Source: Petunia secreta
Lineage: Eukaryota; Streptophyta; Magnoliopsida; Solanales; Solanaceae
Direction of reading: 5' to 3'
DNA: 64,000 nucleotides
Assembly (NCBI GenBank): GCA_029990175.1
Contig: JARKIP010000023.1
Span: 21,719,501-21,783,500 of the forward strand
Shown: piece by piece, positions 34,548 through 44,103 of the stretch
Layout of the letters: each line of letters opens with the position of its first letter
Numbering within the stretch: position 1 is the stretch's first letter
The notes under the pieces: generated by a model
Databases searched by the model: none
Told to the model about the DNA's origin: nothing
What the model saw: the letters and a program-made list of their open reading frames with translations, nothing else
Made by a program: the position numbers and the translations under genes

Positions 34548-35580
34548 ATGGAATCCGGTGAAAATCGTAGTTGGATGTATAATAGATTTTATGAAAATAT
34601 GGGTTTGCGGAAATCATTCGTAGATGGGGTTGAGCGCTTTATTTCTAAAGCTAAATTGCTCCAGGAATATATGAGAGATGATAAAATCAAATGCCCTTGT
34701 TTGAAATGCAAGTGTAGCAACGTGCAGCGAATAGATGTCGTTGTTCTACATCTTTACAAAAAAGGATTTATGCCCAATTATTTAGTGTGGACTGCACATG
34801 GAGAGTCTAACCCTAGTGTCGATGAGGTCAACAACCAAAATGAATATGTAGGGGTTAGCGGTGCATATGCTGGGTATAACTATCCTATGCATGATATGAT
34901 AAATTATGCATGTGGGATGTACCAAGGGGAACCATCTCAACCTACTTGTGAGGAGTTACCAAATGACGAGGCAAAGTTTTTTTACGAGTAGTTGGAAGAA
35001 GCTAGTCGACCATTTTACGAGGGGGCGACCCATTCTAAGTTGTCTGTTGCAGTTAGGCTGCTTAGTATAAAATCAGATTATAATATATCTCAAGGAGGCA
35101 TGGATGAGATCATTGGACTGTTGAATGAACTAAACCTAAGTAACTTGGCGCTGCCAACCTCGTACTACGATTCAAAAAAATTGGTTTCATTTTTAGGGTT
35201 ATCTTCAGAAAGAATTCACTGTTGTAAGAATTGGACATAACGCTGTTACTGATAATTTCTCATCTTGGTTTAGAGAATACGTAAGAATTTTTTTATTTAA
35301 TCATATCGTGTCTTGAAGACTCTATTTCCCGTGGTGATACGTATATTCTAACTTATAAATTTCCATGACACCATTTAGGTGTACAATCCTGTCAATGGAG
35401 TCAACCATCCACTGTTCTGTGATTTAGCATTGGGCCCGATTCATAAGTACAAACGGATATCTAAGTACTTTATAAATGGGTTTAAGTTTCATAGTGAAGA
35501 ATGGTCTATGGGGAAGAAAACCTTTAATTGCGGGGTGTGGGTTACTGCAGGCACAGGTGAAGGTAGATTTTGACTACTAT
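34548..35580 (+). pseudogene. CACTA transposase (TNP2-like), catalytic domain deleted
   Basis: Codons 34548-34991 carry the transposase-associated domain: WMYNRFYENMG, a DGVERFISKA helix, then the metal-binding IKCPCLKCKCSN and LHLYKKGFMPNYLVWTAHGE. A TAG at 34989-34991 interrupts the frame. The same frame continues to 35240 with LSVAVRLLSIKSDYN and LPTSYYDSKKLVSFLGL, the start of the TNP2 region. After a junction the reading resumes in the C-terminal domain: WFREY, a GT-AG intron at 35281-35378, then VYNPVNGVNHPLFCDLALGP and the NGFKFHSEEW motif. The central DDE-type catalytic part is absent. The internal deletion is probably ancestral to this non-autonomous family; that is inferred. Confidence 0.85.
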
Positions 35581-35964
35581 GGTGTGGGTTATTTTGGTTT
35601 TTTGGCATTTTATCACTAAACTTTATTTTTAGTTTACATTTATATTATGATGTGTTTCAGAACAAGTGTTCGTGGGACGCCGAATATAATATGGCGAACT
35701 ATATTATGGGAAGGGGAAATGAAAATGATCCTCGGTAGTTTGTTGTTTTTCCTATCGAATTAAACTTGAAAGTTGGACGTGTTTAGGATTGTTAAGTACT
35801 TTAGCGTTTGATTTGTTTGTGTTAGTTGGTATAAAACATGTGCGTACACTTGTTTAATTATTCGGATTAGATTGATTGTGGTATTTAGAATGTTTTGGGT
35901 GCTTTGGTGATTTGAATGCGCAGGTATATATGCATATATGCTGTTTAATTATTCGGATTAAACT

Positions 35965-36475
35965 ATATTTGGAGAGGGAATTCCCTCTCCAATTGCCTTA
36001 TTAAAAATATTTTTAATGAAGTTGGAGAGGGAATTCCCTAGCAAAGTGAAATAAAAATATTTAATTTTTACACTTGGAGAGGGAATTCCCTCTCCAATTC
36101 CCTAGCCAAAACTGAATAAACAAATATATTTCACACTTGGAGAAGGAATTTCCTCGCCAAGTGAAATAAAAATATTTAATTTTTACACTTGGAGAGGAAA
36201 TTCCCTAGCCAAAACTGAATAAACAAATATATTTCACACTTGCAGACGGAATTCCCTCGCCAAGTTGAAAATATTTTTCTCTCTCCTGCATTTGGAGAGG
36301 GAATTCCTTAGCTGTATATTATCTGACACAATAAGAAAATTGGACTGACACAACAGTTTGAGAAGGAATTCCCTCGCCAAAAATGCTCTGCTACGAGCCG
36401 TATTCCGAGGGACCACTTGCTAGGGAATTCCCTCTCCATCACGCGTTTGGAAAGGGAAGTCCCTCGCCATTCTCC
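35965..36475. repeat. CACTA right subterminal palindromes
   Basis: About ten copies of the GGAGAGGGAATTCCCTCTCC-type palindrome recur every ~50 bp (near 35970, 36023, 36076, 36138, 36190, 36240, 36292, 36358, 36420 and 36447). Some arms vary to CTCGCC or CTAGCC. Two sub-arrays also repeat the spacer GTGAAATAAAAATATTTAA. Confidence 0.85.
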
Positions 36476-36506
36476 CTCGTTAAAATATTGATTTCTAGTA
36501 GTGACT

Positions 36507-37491
36507 ATTGGCATACTCTAAGTAGAGAATACTAAAACAAGCAAGAAAACTTGAAACTAGTTGATGGTGTAAATAAAAAGGTTGACACCATCGGTATGCT
36601 TTTTCTAGTAAGATCCCCTCCATATCTCTGAACTAGAATCTTCAATTTCTTATCTTAAGCTATCGTTATGATTGGCTTTGAAATCACCACTTTGCACAAT
36701 TATGTTGTCGTTTACAAGTAATTTAGCGGGTCCGAGCTTGAGGTCCATATTGTCTTAAAAGGAAAAAAAATCTCTAACTTTTTTTGGGTTTGGGCAGAAG
36801 GGGGAGGGAGTGGTGGGTTGGAGGCCTTTATTGGAAACTTTTTACGTATTCTTATGGAGTGCTTAAGAGTCTGTGTCATTAATAAGTAGAAAATGGAAAA
36901 TCAGAACTCCATTTGCTGGCTATCACTTTTTGGAGCCATTCATTTACTAACATTCGTTTCCCCCGAAGATATCTGGTATCGCCTAATTTCAAAGTGGTGT
37001 CTAAATGGATTTTGTAGTAACTAATAAGTTGTTTTCGAGGGGTATCCCAAAAGGAGTTCTAATTAATTGCAAATCTTAACTATGTTACCCGGCCGTTTCT
37101 CTATCATGTCAATTCAATTGTTGTTTGCTAATGTTTGGTGCTAGAAATATCTTTCTAATAGTTGTGCTGACGGTCTTGCTTTGTTTTCTCTTTACTGTCT
37201 AGTTCTGAAATTGTGATTGCTGCTGCCATGACGTGGATCTTTAATTAGTCCTAGAGAGTGATTGCCCAAAAAATACCTTTGTACAATTATACTAGTTCGG
37301 ATGTGGTTTCTCAGCTTGCGTTGATTATACTTGGCTGCCAATCTATACACGACAGCTGAGGGATGTCTTAATCAGTGCCAGCAATGCCTTTAGCTCTTCT
37401 TTATTCTTAATATATTGGCAATGATGTGCTTGAAGAGTTGAAGTAGTTGAAACAAAGAAGTAGATGAGCTTGTCCCAGATCATTAACAATC
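36507..37491. other. 5' flank of UGT copy 3
   Basis: Single-copy-looking sequence with no ORF of note. No clear TATA box was found within 150 bp of the start codon; AATATATTGG near 37408 is a weak candidate. Confidence 0.4.
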
Positions 37492-38952
37492 ATGGAGAGC
37501 ATAGAGCTGATTTTCATTCCAGGGCCAGGGATGGGTCACCTTGTCGCCGCTGTGGAAATTGGCAAGTTACTCATCAGCCGAGCCCATTGGCTCTCGATTA
37601 CATTCTTCATCATTGACCTTCCTATTCAAACAGGTATACATTCCTATACAAAATCCCTAGCGCTAGATGATTCTGCCACTTCGCGCATACGATTCTTGCA
37701 TCTTTCTCCTCCATCTCAAAGTAACAATCTCTCAAAACCCGAAAGAACTAGTGGTAAACCTCAAGAAGTTGTTCTTGTTGAACTCTTTCATAATTCCAAG
37801 CAGCTAGTAAGAGAAGCAATACACAATTTTATCACCAAGAGTAGGTCACGTACTCGATTTGCTGGTGTGATTGTTGACATGTTCAGTGACAAAATGATAG
37901 AAGTAGCATCTGAACTTGGTCTACCAAGCTATGTATTCTTCACATCTAGTGCTGCCTTTCTTGGCCTCATGTTTTATGCACAGTCCCTTAAAGATGAACA
38001 CAACCGTGATATATCCGATTTCAAGGATTCGAACACGTTACTTCCTGTTTCCACATACTTAAATCCTCTTCCAGCAAAGGTTTTGCCTACTACCATGCTG
38101 GATAAACATGGCCGTTTGGAGATGCCTTTGTCTACTGCTAGACTGATACGACAGGCAAAAGGAATCATAATTAACACATTCATGGAGCTTGAGCCTTATC
38201 CAATTAATTCCCTCGCTAATGACAATGGGGTTCCGTCTATATACCCAGTTGGGCCTGTACTCAACCTAAAACATGAACAGGATGAGAGTATCATTAGCTG
38301 GTTAGATGAGCAACAAGATTCTTCCGTACTGTTTCTCTGTTTCGGGAGCTATGGAACCTTCGACGAGGAACAACTGAAGGAAATTGCAATAGCTCTAGAC
38401 CGCAGCAGCTGCCATTTCTTGTGGTCTTTACGGCAGCCACAGACCAAGGGCAAAGTAGGTGCTCCAGACGATCTTGCACGCCCAGAACAAGTGTTGCCAG
38501 AAGGTTTCTTGGAGCGAACATCACAGCGAGGGAAAGTGATTGGATGGGCACCTCAAGTAGCAGTGCTATCTCATAGGTCAATAGGAGGATTTGTTACACA
38601 TTGCGGATGGAATTCAATACTGGAAAGCTTGTGGTTTGGAGTTCCAATGGCTACATGGCCTATGTATGCAGAGCAACAAGTGAATGCTTTCGAGCTTGTG
38701 GTTGATTTGGAGATGGCAGTGGAAATGAAGATGGATTATCGGAGTGAGAGTCCCGTTTTGGTGACAGCAGAGGAGATAGAAAGTGCCATAAGGCGACTGA
38801 TGTTGGATAGTACAGAGGAGAAGAATTGTATCAGAAAGAAAATGGAGGAGACAAAAGAAAAGAGCAGGAAAGCCATGTTAGAAGGGGGATCCTCATACTA
38901 TTTTCTGGAGACTTTGATCAAAGATATTAAGGATAATTCAACCGCTTACTGA
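37492..38952 (+). CDS. UDP-glycosyltransferase, UGT71-type (copy 3)
   Basis: 486 residues, no intron. The catalytic His is H16 (GPGMGHL) and the partner Asp is D129 (VIVDMF). The donor box runs W352-Q395 with WAPQ, HCGWNS and GVPMATWP, followed by MKMDYR, the UGT71 signature context. Compared with copies 1 and 2 it is much more diverged, and it has a longer loop before the donor box (residues 316-332). It is therefore an older paralogue. Donor is probably UDP-glucose, acceptor unknown, cytosolic. It lies 4.4 kb downstream of copy 2 and in the same orientation. A candidate polyadenylation signal AATAAA is at 39074-39079. Confidence 0.92.
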   Translation: MESIELIFIPGPGMGHLVAAVEIGKLLISRAHWLSITFFIIDLPIQTGIHSYTKSLALDDSATSRIRFLHLSPPSQSNNLSKPERTSGKPQEVVLVELFHNSKQLVREAIHNFITKSRSRTRFAGVIVDMFSDKMIEVASELGLPSYVFFTSSAAFLGLMFYAQSLKDEHNRDISDFKDSNTLLPVSTYLNPLPAKVLPTTMLDKHGRLEMPLSTARLIRQAKGIIINTFMELEPYPINSLANDNGVPSIYPVGPVLNLKHEQDESIISWLDEQQDSSVLFLCFGSYGTFDEEQLKEIAIALDRSSCHFLWSLRQPQTKGKVGAPDDLARPEQVLPEGFLERTSQRGKVIGWAPQVAVLSHRSIGGFVTHCGWNSILESLWFGVPMATWPMYAEQQVNAFELVVDLEMAVEMKMDYRSESPVLVTAEEIESAIRRLMLDSTEEKNCIRKKMEETKEKSRKAMLEGGSSYYFLETLIKDIKDNSTAY

Positions 38953-39073
38953 TTTTAATTGCTTTCTGCTACTTTCACGATCATAGTTCACGAGTCATTT
39001 TATATTTAGTTGGCTTCACGTTGGTGCCTATTGCTAGCAGTTCTTTCTTTCCTCTAAGTTCTAGACATTGCCA

Positions 39074-39079
39074 AATAAA
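39074..39079 (+). terminator. Candidate poly(A) signal of UGT copy 3
   Basis: AATAAA 122 bp after the stop codon, just before the Tourist-like MITE at 39098. Confidence 0.45.
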
Positions 39080-39206
39080 ATCGTGAAGATGGACTAAGAA
39101 CCCGTTTGGGTGAACTTATTTTAAGCAACTTGTTATAAGGCACTTTTTGAGAAGTGGATTTTTTAATTTTTCACTTTTTTTTAAAGCACATAAGGGCTTA
39201 AAAGCT

Positions 39207-39398
39207 TTTAATCTAAGCAAGGTATTTGGGAGAAGTAGATGTATTGTATTCCAAGAAGTGAAAGATATAAATACATATCAATAGGGCTCTAACTATGGTA
39301 ATAATCAAAGAAGGAAATCCTATTCTAATACTATGAATCCCTAACTATATGCTACTATGTACATAATATCACAATGATGCTATATTCATCTTCTTACA
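39207..39398 (-). repeat. 3' LTR of Copia element 3
   Basis: 192 bp, ending ...ATCTTCTTACA. It aligns with 43125-43296 but has ~20 extra bp (TGTATTGTATTCCAAG region). Its first bases are TTTAATCTAAGC where the partner has TGTAATCTAAAC, so the terminal TG is mutated. A polypurine tract on the minus strand (GAGGGGGGTG) adjoins at 39399-39410. Confidence 0.85.
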
Positions 39399-39782
39399 CC
39401 CCCCTCAAGCTGGAGCATAGATATTGATCATGCCCAGCTTGTTACAAAGGTAATCAACCCTAGTTCCATTCAACTCTTTTTTGAATAAATCAGCTGGCTG
39501 CTCTCCTGTCTTTGCGTAGTAGTGGAGATCAAGTTTTCCTCAATCTTCTCACGAATAAAATGACAATCCCTTAATATGTTTGGTTTTTTCATGATACACC
39601 GGGTTTGATGCAATACGGAGGGCAACTTGATTATCACACCGAAGTTTTGTTGGACTAGGATACTTGACTCCAATCTCAGTCAAAAGATGAAGTATCCACA
39701 TAATCTCACATGTAGAGTGTGTCATAGCTCTATACCCAGATTCTGCACTGGAGCGAGATACAACATTTTGTTTCTTACTTCT

Positions 39783-42257
39783 CTACGATACTAGATTTCC
39801 ACCAGCAAAGACACAGTAGCCAGTAATGGACCTCCTATCAATTTTTGGATGCAACCCAATCAGCATCGGCGAAACACTCAATGCGAGAATGTCCCTTGTT
39901 ACTATATAATATGCCAAGTGCAGATGCTTTTCAAATAACATAAGATTTGCTCCAAAGTTTCCCAATGTCTAACCGTAGGTGCCGACATAAACTGGCTAAC
40001 CATACTAATCGCAAAAGCAATGTCTGGACGATTCACAGTAAGATAATTTAACTTTTCAACTAATCTCCTGTATCTCTCTGGATCATCAAAAGGGTCATCA
40101 TCATTCATCATAAGCTGCATGTTAGGTACCATAGGAGTACCACGAGGCTTGGATGCCAACTTTCCAATTTCTGCAAGCAAGCCAAGGACATACTCCCTCT
40201 GAGATAGAAAAACTCCCTTTTTGCTCCTAGAGACTTTTTTTCCCAAAAAGTATTTCAAGTTGCCCAAGTCTTTCATACTGAACTTTGTCTATAAGAAAGA
40301 CTTGAGTGAAGAGATCTATATGGAAACACTACCTATTATGATAATATCACCAACATATACAACTAGGAGGATAATGCCAGTTGTTGAGCGTCTATATAAG
40401 ACAGTGATCACACTTACTCTTCTTCCCAAATTCACGAACGACTCTGCTAAACTTGCCAAACCAAGCTCGGAGGCTCTGCTTCAAGCCATATAGTGATTTT
40501 TTTTCAAACGGAAAACCTTCCCATACTCCCCCTAAGTGGGTATGAACGATCTAGACACAGGAGACAATTGATCATATGAAACATAATGCGCAATCGAATA
40601 AGCCGATTTGCACTAACTTAAACCTTTGCAAAGAGCAATAGGAAGATCAAGATCTTCTGGATCTCCTGGTGAAGGATCAAGTCGAGAATGATCTGATACC
40701 GAAGAAACTAGTGCGGGACATGTATCATTAGTCTCTCTTCTCCTCGAATAAACTTTAGTAATAAGTGGCCTCATTGAAGCAAAAGGTGCAATTTCTAACT
40801 CATTAGGTGCAACATCCGGTTGTTGCTCAATATTCGCATCAACCTCAGATAAAAGAGGAACACCATCAGATATAGTAGGAATACCACGCACACCATCCTC
40901 TGATCATTTAATAGAAGCATCTAGAGGGATAACTCGGTAAACTAACTACTCATCTTCCACCCCCTGACATAGAAAAATAGTGTATTATTCGAGAATGTCA
41001 CATCAGTTGACATCATATATCTTCTAAGTTCACGAGAATAACACAACTATCCTTTTTGACTGCAAGAGTATTCCAAGAAAACACACTTCAAGGCCTTTTG
41101 GTCTAGCTTAGTAACAAATGGTCGTACATCTCGAACGTAATATGTACATCCAAATACCCTGGGCTCCACTAAAAATAGTCTCTTGTTTGTAAAGAGAATA
41201 CTATAAGGTATACCACCATTAAGCACAATAGACGACGTCCGATTTATCAAAAAGCAAGCCGTTGATATTGCATCAGCCAAAAATTATTTAGGAGCTTTTA
41301 ATTGGAACAAAAGTGCCCGAGCTGTTTCAAGCAAATGTCCATTCTTCCTCTCAGCAACTCCATTTCAAGAGGGTGTATCAACATAAGAGGATTGGTGAAG
41401 AATCCTATGTTGTCTCTTATAGGACCTAAACAGATCTGACCTGCATTCTTTGCATTATCACTTCTGAGTATGTGTACTGGAGCATTAAATTGAGTCTGAA
41501 TTTCGTCACAAAAGGCAGTAAAGTGAGTAAACACTTGAGAGCGACTCTTCATAAAATAAATCTAACTCATCCAAGAGAAATCATCGGGAAAGTTGACAAA
41601 ATACTTCTGCCCAGTTTTGGAGAAAACATGACATGGTCCCCAAACTACATAATGGACTAGCTCAAATTCCAACTCAGCTCGTTTATTAACCCGTGGTCCT
41701 AACGAAGTATGATGGTGTTTCGCAAATTGGCGTGACTCACAATTCAATGAAGAAATATTATTAAACTGAGGACAAAGCTTCTTCACAATAGGGAGAGATA
41801 GATGTTCTAACCGACAATGTGCCTCAAATGGAGATGGGGTACTAGCATAAGCCACATGCTGGGGTACCCATTCGTCAAGGATATAAAGACTATTAGATAC
41901 ATGTCCCTTACCAATAATTTATTTTGTCACAAGATCCTGAAAAATACAATGATCAGGATAGAATGAGATAGAACAACTTAGCTCTTTGGTAAGTCTACCC
42001 ACTGAGATCAAGTTAAAGGCGAGTTTTGGTAGACTCAACACAGATGATAGGGTAATCGAGGAAGTCTATTTGACAGTCCAAGAGCCCACAGTATTACATG
42101 TTGATCCATCAGCTACAGTAACAAAATATGGTGTTTTATGTGGTCGAAAGCTAGAAAAGATGTTCGGGTCACCTGTCATGTGATCGGTCGCATCTGAATC
42201 AAATCCATCTATTTGAAGAGGGTATAAGACATGTTCTTCTTGACTCGGCCAAACCAA
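39783..42257 (-). pseudogene. Copia element 3 polyprotein remnants
   Basis: The protease relic at 42257-42066 has DSDATDHMTGD, with the catalytic Gly replaced by Asp. Integrase pieces lie at 41855-41562 (HCRLEHLSLP, zinc-binding part), 41552-41298 (core, LRSDNAKN) and 41280-41047 (FGCTYYVRD). The RT C-terminal part at 40276-39902 has MKDLGNLKYFLGKKV and NRPDIAFAISMVSQF. An RNase H start (IDRRSITGYCVFAGGNLVS) is at 39965-39783. The RT core with the YxDD box is missing or unreadable. Confidence 0.85.
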
Positions 42258-43124
42258 TAACAGAACTAGGAGCCATTTGTTCCATGGTTATAATAAGCAG
42301 CAAATAGTAAGGCTGAAACCGGATGAAATTCAGAGCCAAATAAAATCAGTCCCAAATGTAGTAACATAATTAAGCTTACTACAAATTCATCCCACATAGG
42401 CAGTCTACTTGCTCACCAACGAAAATATCCAAAGTTCCACAAAGAATCAATTTCCAATACGATGAAAGAGTTAGCCGATACTTGAATAGAGCAAATCCTT
42501 AACAGATAACATAACCAAATAACCAAGATGTCAAATGTAAATCTCCACTTTGATTAGAAAAGACGAGACAATTGTTATAGATACCAAATGCCAAGAACAT
42601 AGCAAGAAACAATAGTTATTCCCACAAATAAGCAACAGGCAGAAAGCCCTAAAAAATCCAGCATGAAATCATATATTCAGAATCCAAACAAGGGCAGCAC
42701 ACCAAACTGGGGAGGCAGACCAACAAATCCCAAAGGAACAGATCTGCAACGACAGGCTGGCCTTAGAAACAATGTTGTAAAATAAAAAAGGGTCTCAGAT
42801 GTGTGCCGGAAATAAGAAGACAAAACCAACGGTGCAAGAAGCGATCAAATTCACCATAGCACGCGCCCATATGCGCCGGCGCGTGAGAGACAGGTACAGA
42901 ATGATGGAGGCGCATGAACCTCACTCGCTATCCACCTAGATGCCAGGAGTTGGTTATTCTGGTCGGAAACTCTTTGCTTACCTCTGCTATGGTGGAGGTG
43001 AGATTAGAAACTCGATCCTTCAATAACCCAACGTCAACTGAGCCCTTTTTCTTTAACCAAGAAAAGACTCGAAAATTCTCTGAATTTTTTTGAATCAAAA
43101 TTTAAGCCGTAGGCTCTGATACCA

Positions 43125-43296
43125 TGTAATCTAAACAAGGTATTTGGGCGAAATTGATGAAAGATATAAATACATATACATAGGGCTCTAACTATGGAAA
43201 TAATAAAAGAAGGAAATCCTATTCTAATACTGTGAATTCCTACTATATGCTACTATGTATATAATATCACACTGGGGCTATATTCATCTTCTTACA
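43125..43296 (-). repeat. 5' LTR of Copia element 3
   Basis: 172 bp, TGTAATCTAAAC...TCTTCTTACA on the + strand. It is next to the initiator-Met primer-binding site on one side and the AAGCT target duplication on the other. Confidence 0.88.
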
Positions 43297-43384
43297 AAGC
43301 TCATAAATTTTTGAGTTAGCAAACATTTACTAGTGGACTTATAAACATATAAGTCACTTTTAATCTCATTCAAACGGGCTCTAA

Positions 43385-44103
43385 GTATCGCCCTTGGCAT
43401 TCCATTATAGTAGTGCTTATTTCTAGGTCAAGCCAGCTAGTTTGAGAACCTTTATACATACTGATACATAGCTAAATGACATAAGGTAGACTGAAAGACT
43501 CCTTATTTACCATCTGCACCTTCTAGTAACCCCTTTCCCATGATAGCAATGTTGACATAAACAACGAGCTAAACAAATTGACACACCAATACACAGAAAA
43601 TGGTTGTAACTAGGATTTGTTACATTTTGTTATTGTGACATGAGATCAATCCCATTAATCGTTCCGTTTAAACAACAAAAAGTTCAAAATTTGTGCAATC
43701 ATACACTCTTATCACATAAAAATGTTAGAAGCAAGTTTCTTTATTATGACTGGATTTTAAAGACAACGACATTTAACCTTTTAATGTAGGTCATGTTATA
43801 CTGATATGCAAAATATAGCTAGATTACACAAAGATTACTTTATAAAGAAACTTTACAAAAAGAAAAAGACTTTGAGGTGAGGAATGGTTCTTTTTCACGT
43901 GCGTCCTTACTGTAGATCTTAAAGAATAGAAAGTTTACAAATTAAAGTTTTGCTATTTCAATTGGAGGCAACGCACGTGACTTTGGGCACTATGTTCAAT
44001 CCAAGTGGGGAGACAGCATATTGGAAAACGGATACTAATAAATCTACAAAAAAAACTAAAGAGCAAAAAGAGCACAAGAAAAGAAACAAAAAAGAAGACG
44101 ACT
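43385..44103. other. 5' flank of UGT copy 4
   Basis: No gene. It contains two G-boxes described separately. The 95-codon ORF at 43950 is a frame-shadow of the UGT. Confidence 0.5.
43895..43980 (+). promoter_or_regulatory. Inverted pair of G-boxes upstream of UGT copy 4
   Basis: TCACGTGCGT at 43895-43904 and its exact reverse complement ACGCACGTGA at 43971-43980 lie 124-209 bp before the start codon. CACGTG is bound by plant bHLH and bZIP factors, and the ACGTGCG flank also fits an ABRE type. Function is inferred from motif only. Confidence 0.5.

Larger units (their letters stand above)
33555..36503. mobile_element. CACTA (En/Spm) transposon, complete but non-autonomous
   Basis: The left end begins CACTACTAGAATTAAC and the right end reads TTTCTAGTAGTG, so the inverted repeats share CACTACTAGAA. 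Both ends are flanked by ACT (33552-33554, 36504-36506), the 3-bp duplication expected for CACTA. The subterminal zones, ~300 bp left and ~550 bp right, hold about 15 imperfect copies of a palindrome centred on GAATTC. The internal coding region keeps the N- and C-terminal parts of the transposase and lacks the catalytic middle. Confidence 0.92.
39207..43296 (-). mobile_element. Full-length but decayed Ty1/copia element 3
   Basis: Both LTRs are present. The 5-bp target duplication AAGCT is intact (39202-39206, 43297-43301). The primer-binding site, minus-strand TGGTATCAGAGCC, complementary to initiator Met-tRNA, is at 43111-43124. The polypurine tract lies next to the left LTR. Coding remnants run protease, integrase, RT/RNase H on the minus strand. 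Gag cannot be recognised in 42260-43110. LTR differences suggest an old insertion. It separates UGT copies 3 and 4. Confidence 0.9.
39098..43381. mobile_element. Tourist-like MITE split by a Copia insertion
   Basis: The pieces 39098-39206 and 43302-43381 together form a ~190-bp element. Its ends are GAACCCGTTTGGGTGA and, inverted, GAGCCCGTTTGAATGA. TAA flanks both outer ends (39095-39097, 43382-43384). The Copia element 39207-43296 sits between them with its own AAGCT duplication. The termini resemble those of the MITE at 9722-10036. Confidence 0.75.

Noticed and set aside
43111..43125. Possible tRNA gene end (GGCTCTGATACCA)
   Set aside because: It is the minus-strand primer-binding site of Copia element 3, next to its LTR; there is no cloverleaf around it.
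44005..44103. Lys-rich 33-residue N-terminal extension of UGT copy 4
   Set aside because: It opens with GTG and is unlike any UGT N-terminus; the ATG at 44104 gives the standard start.
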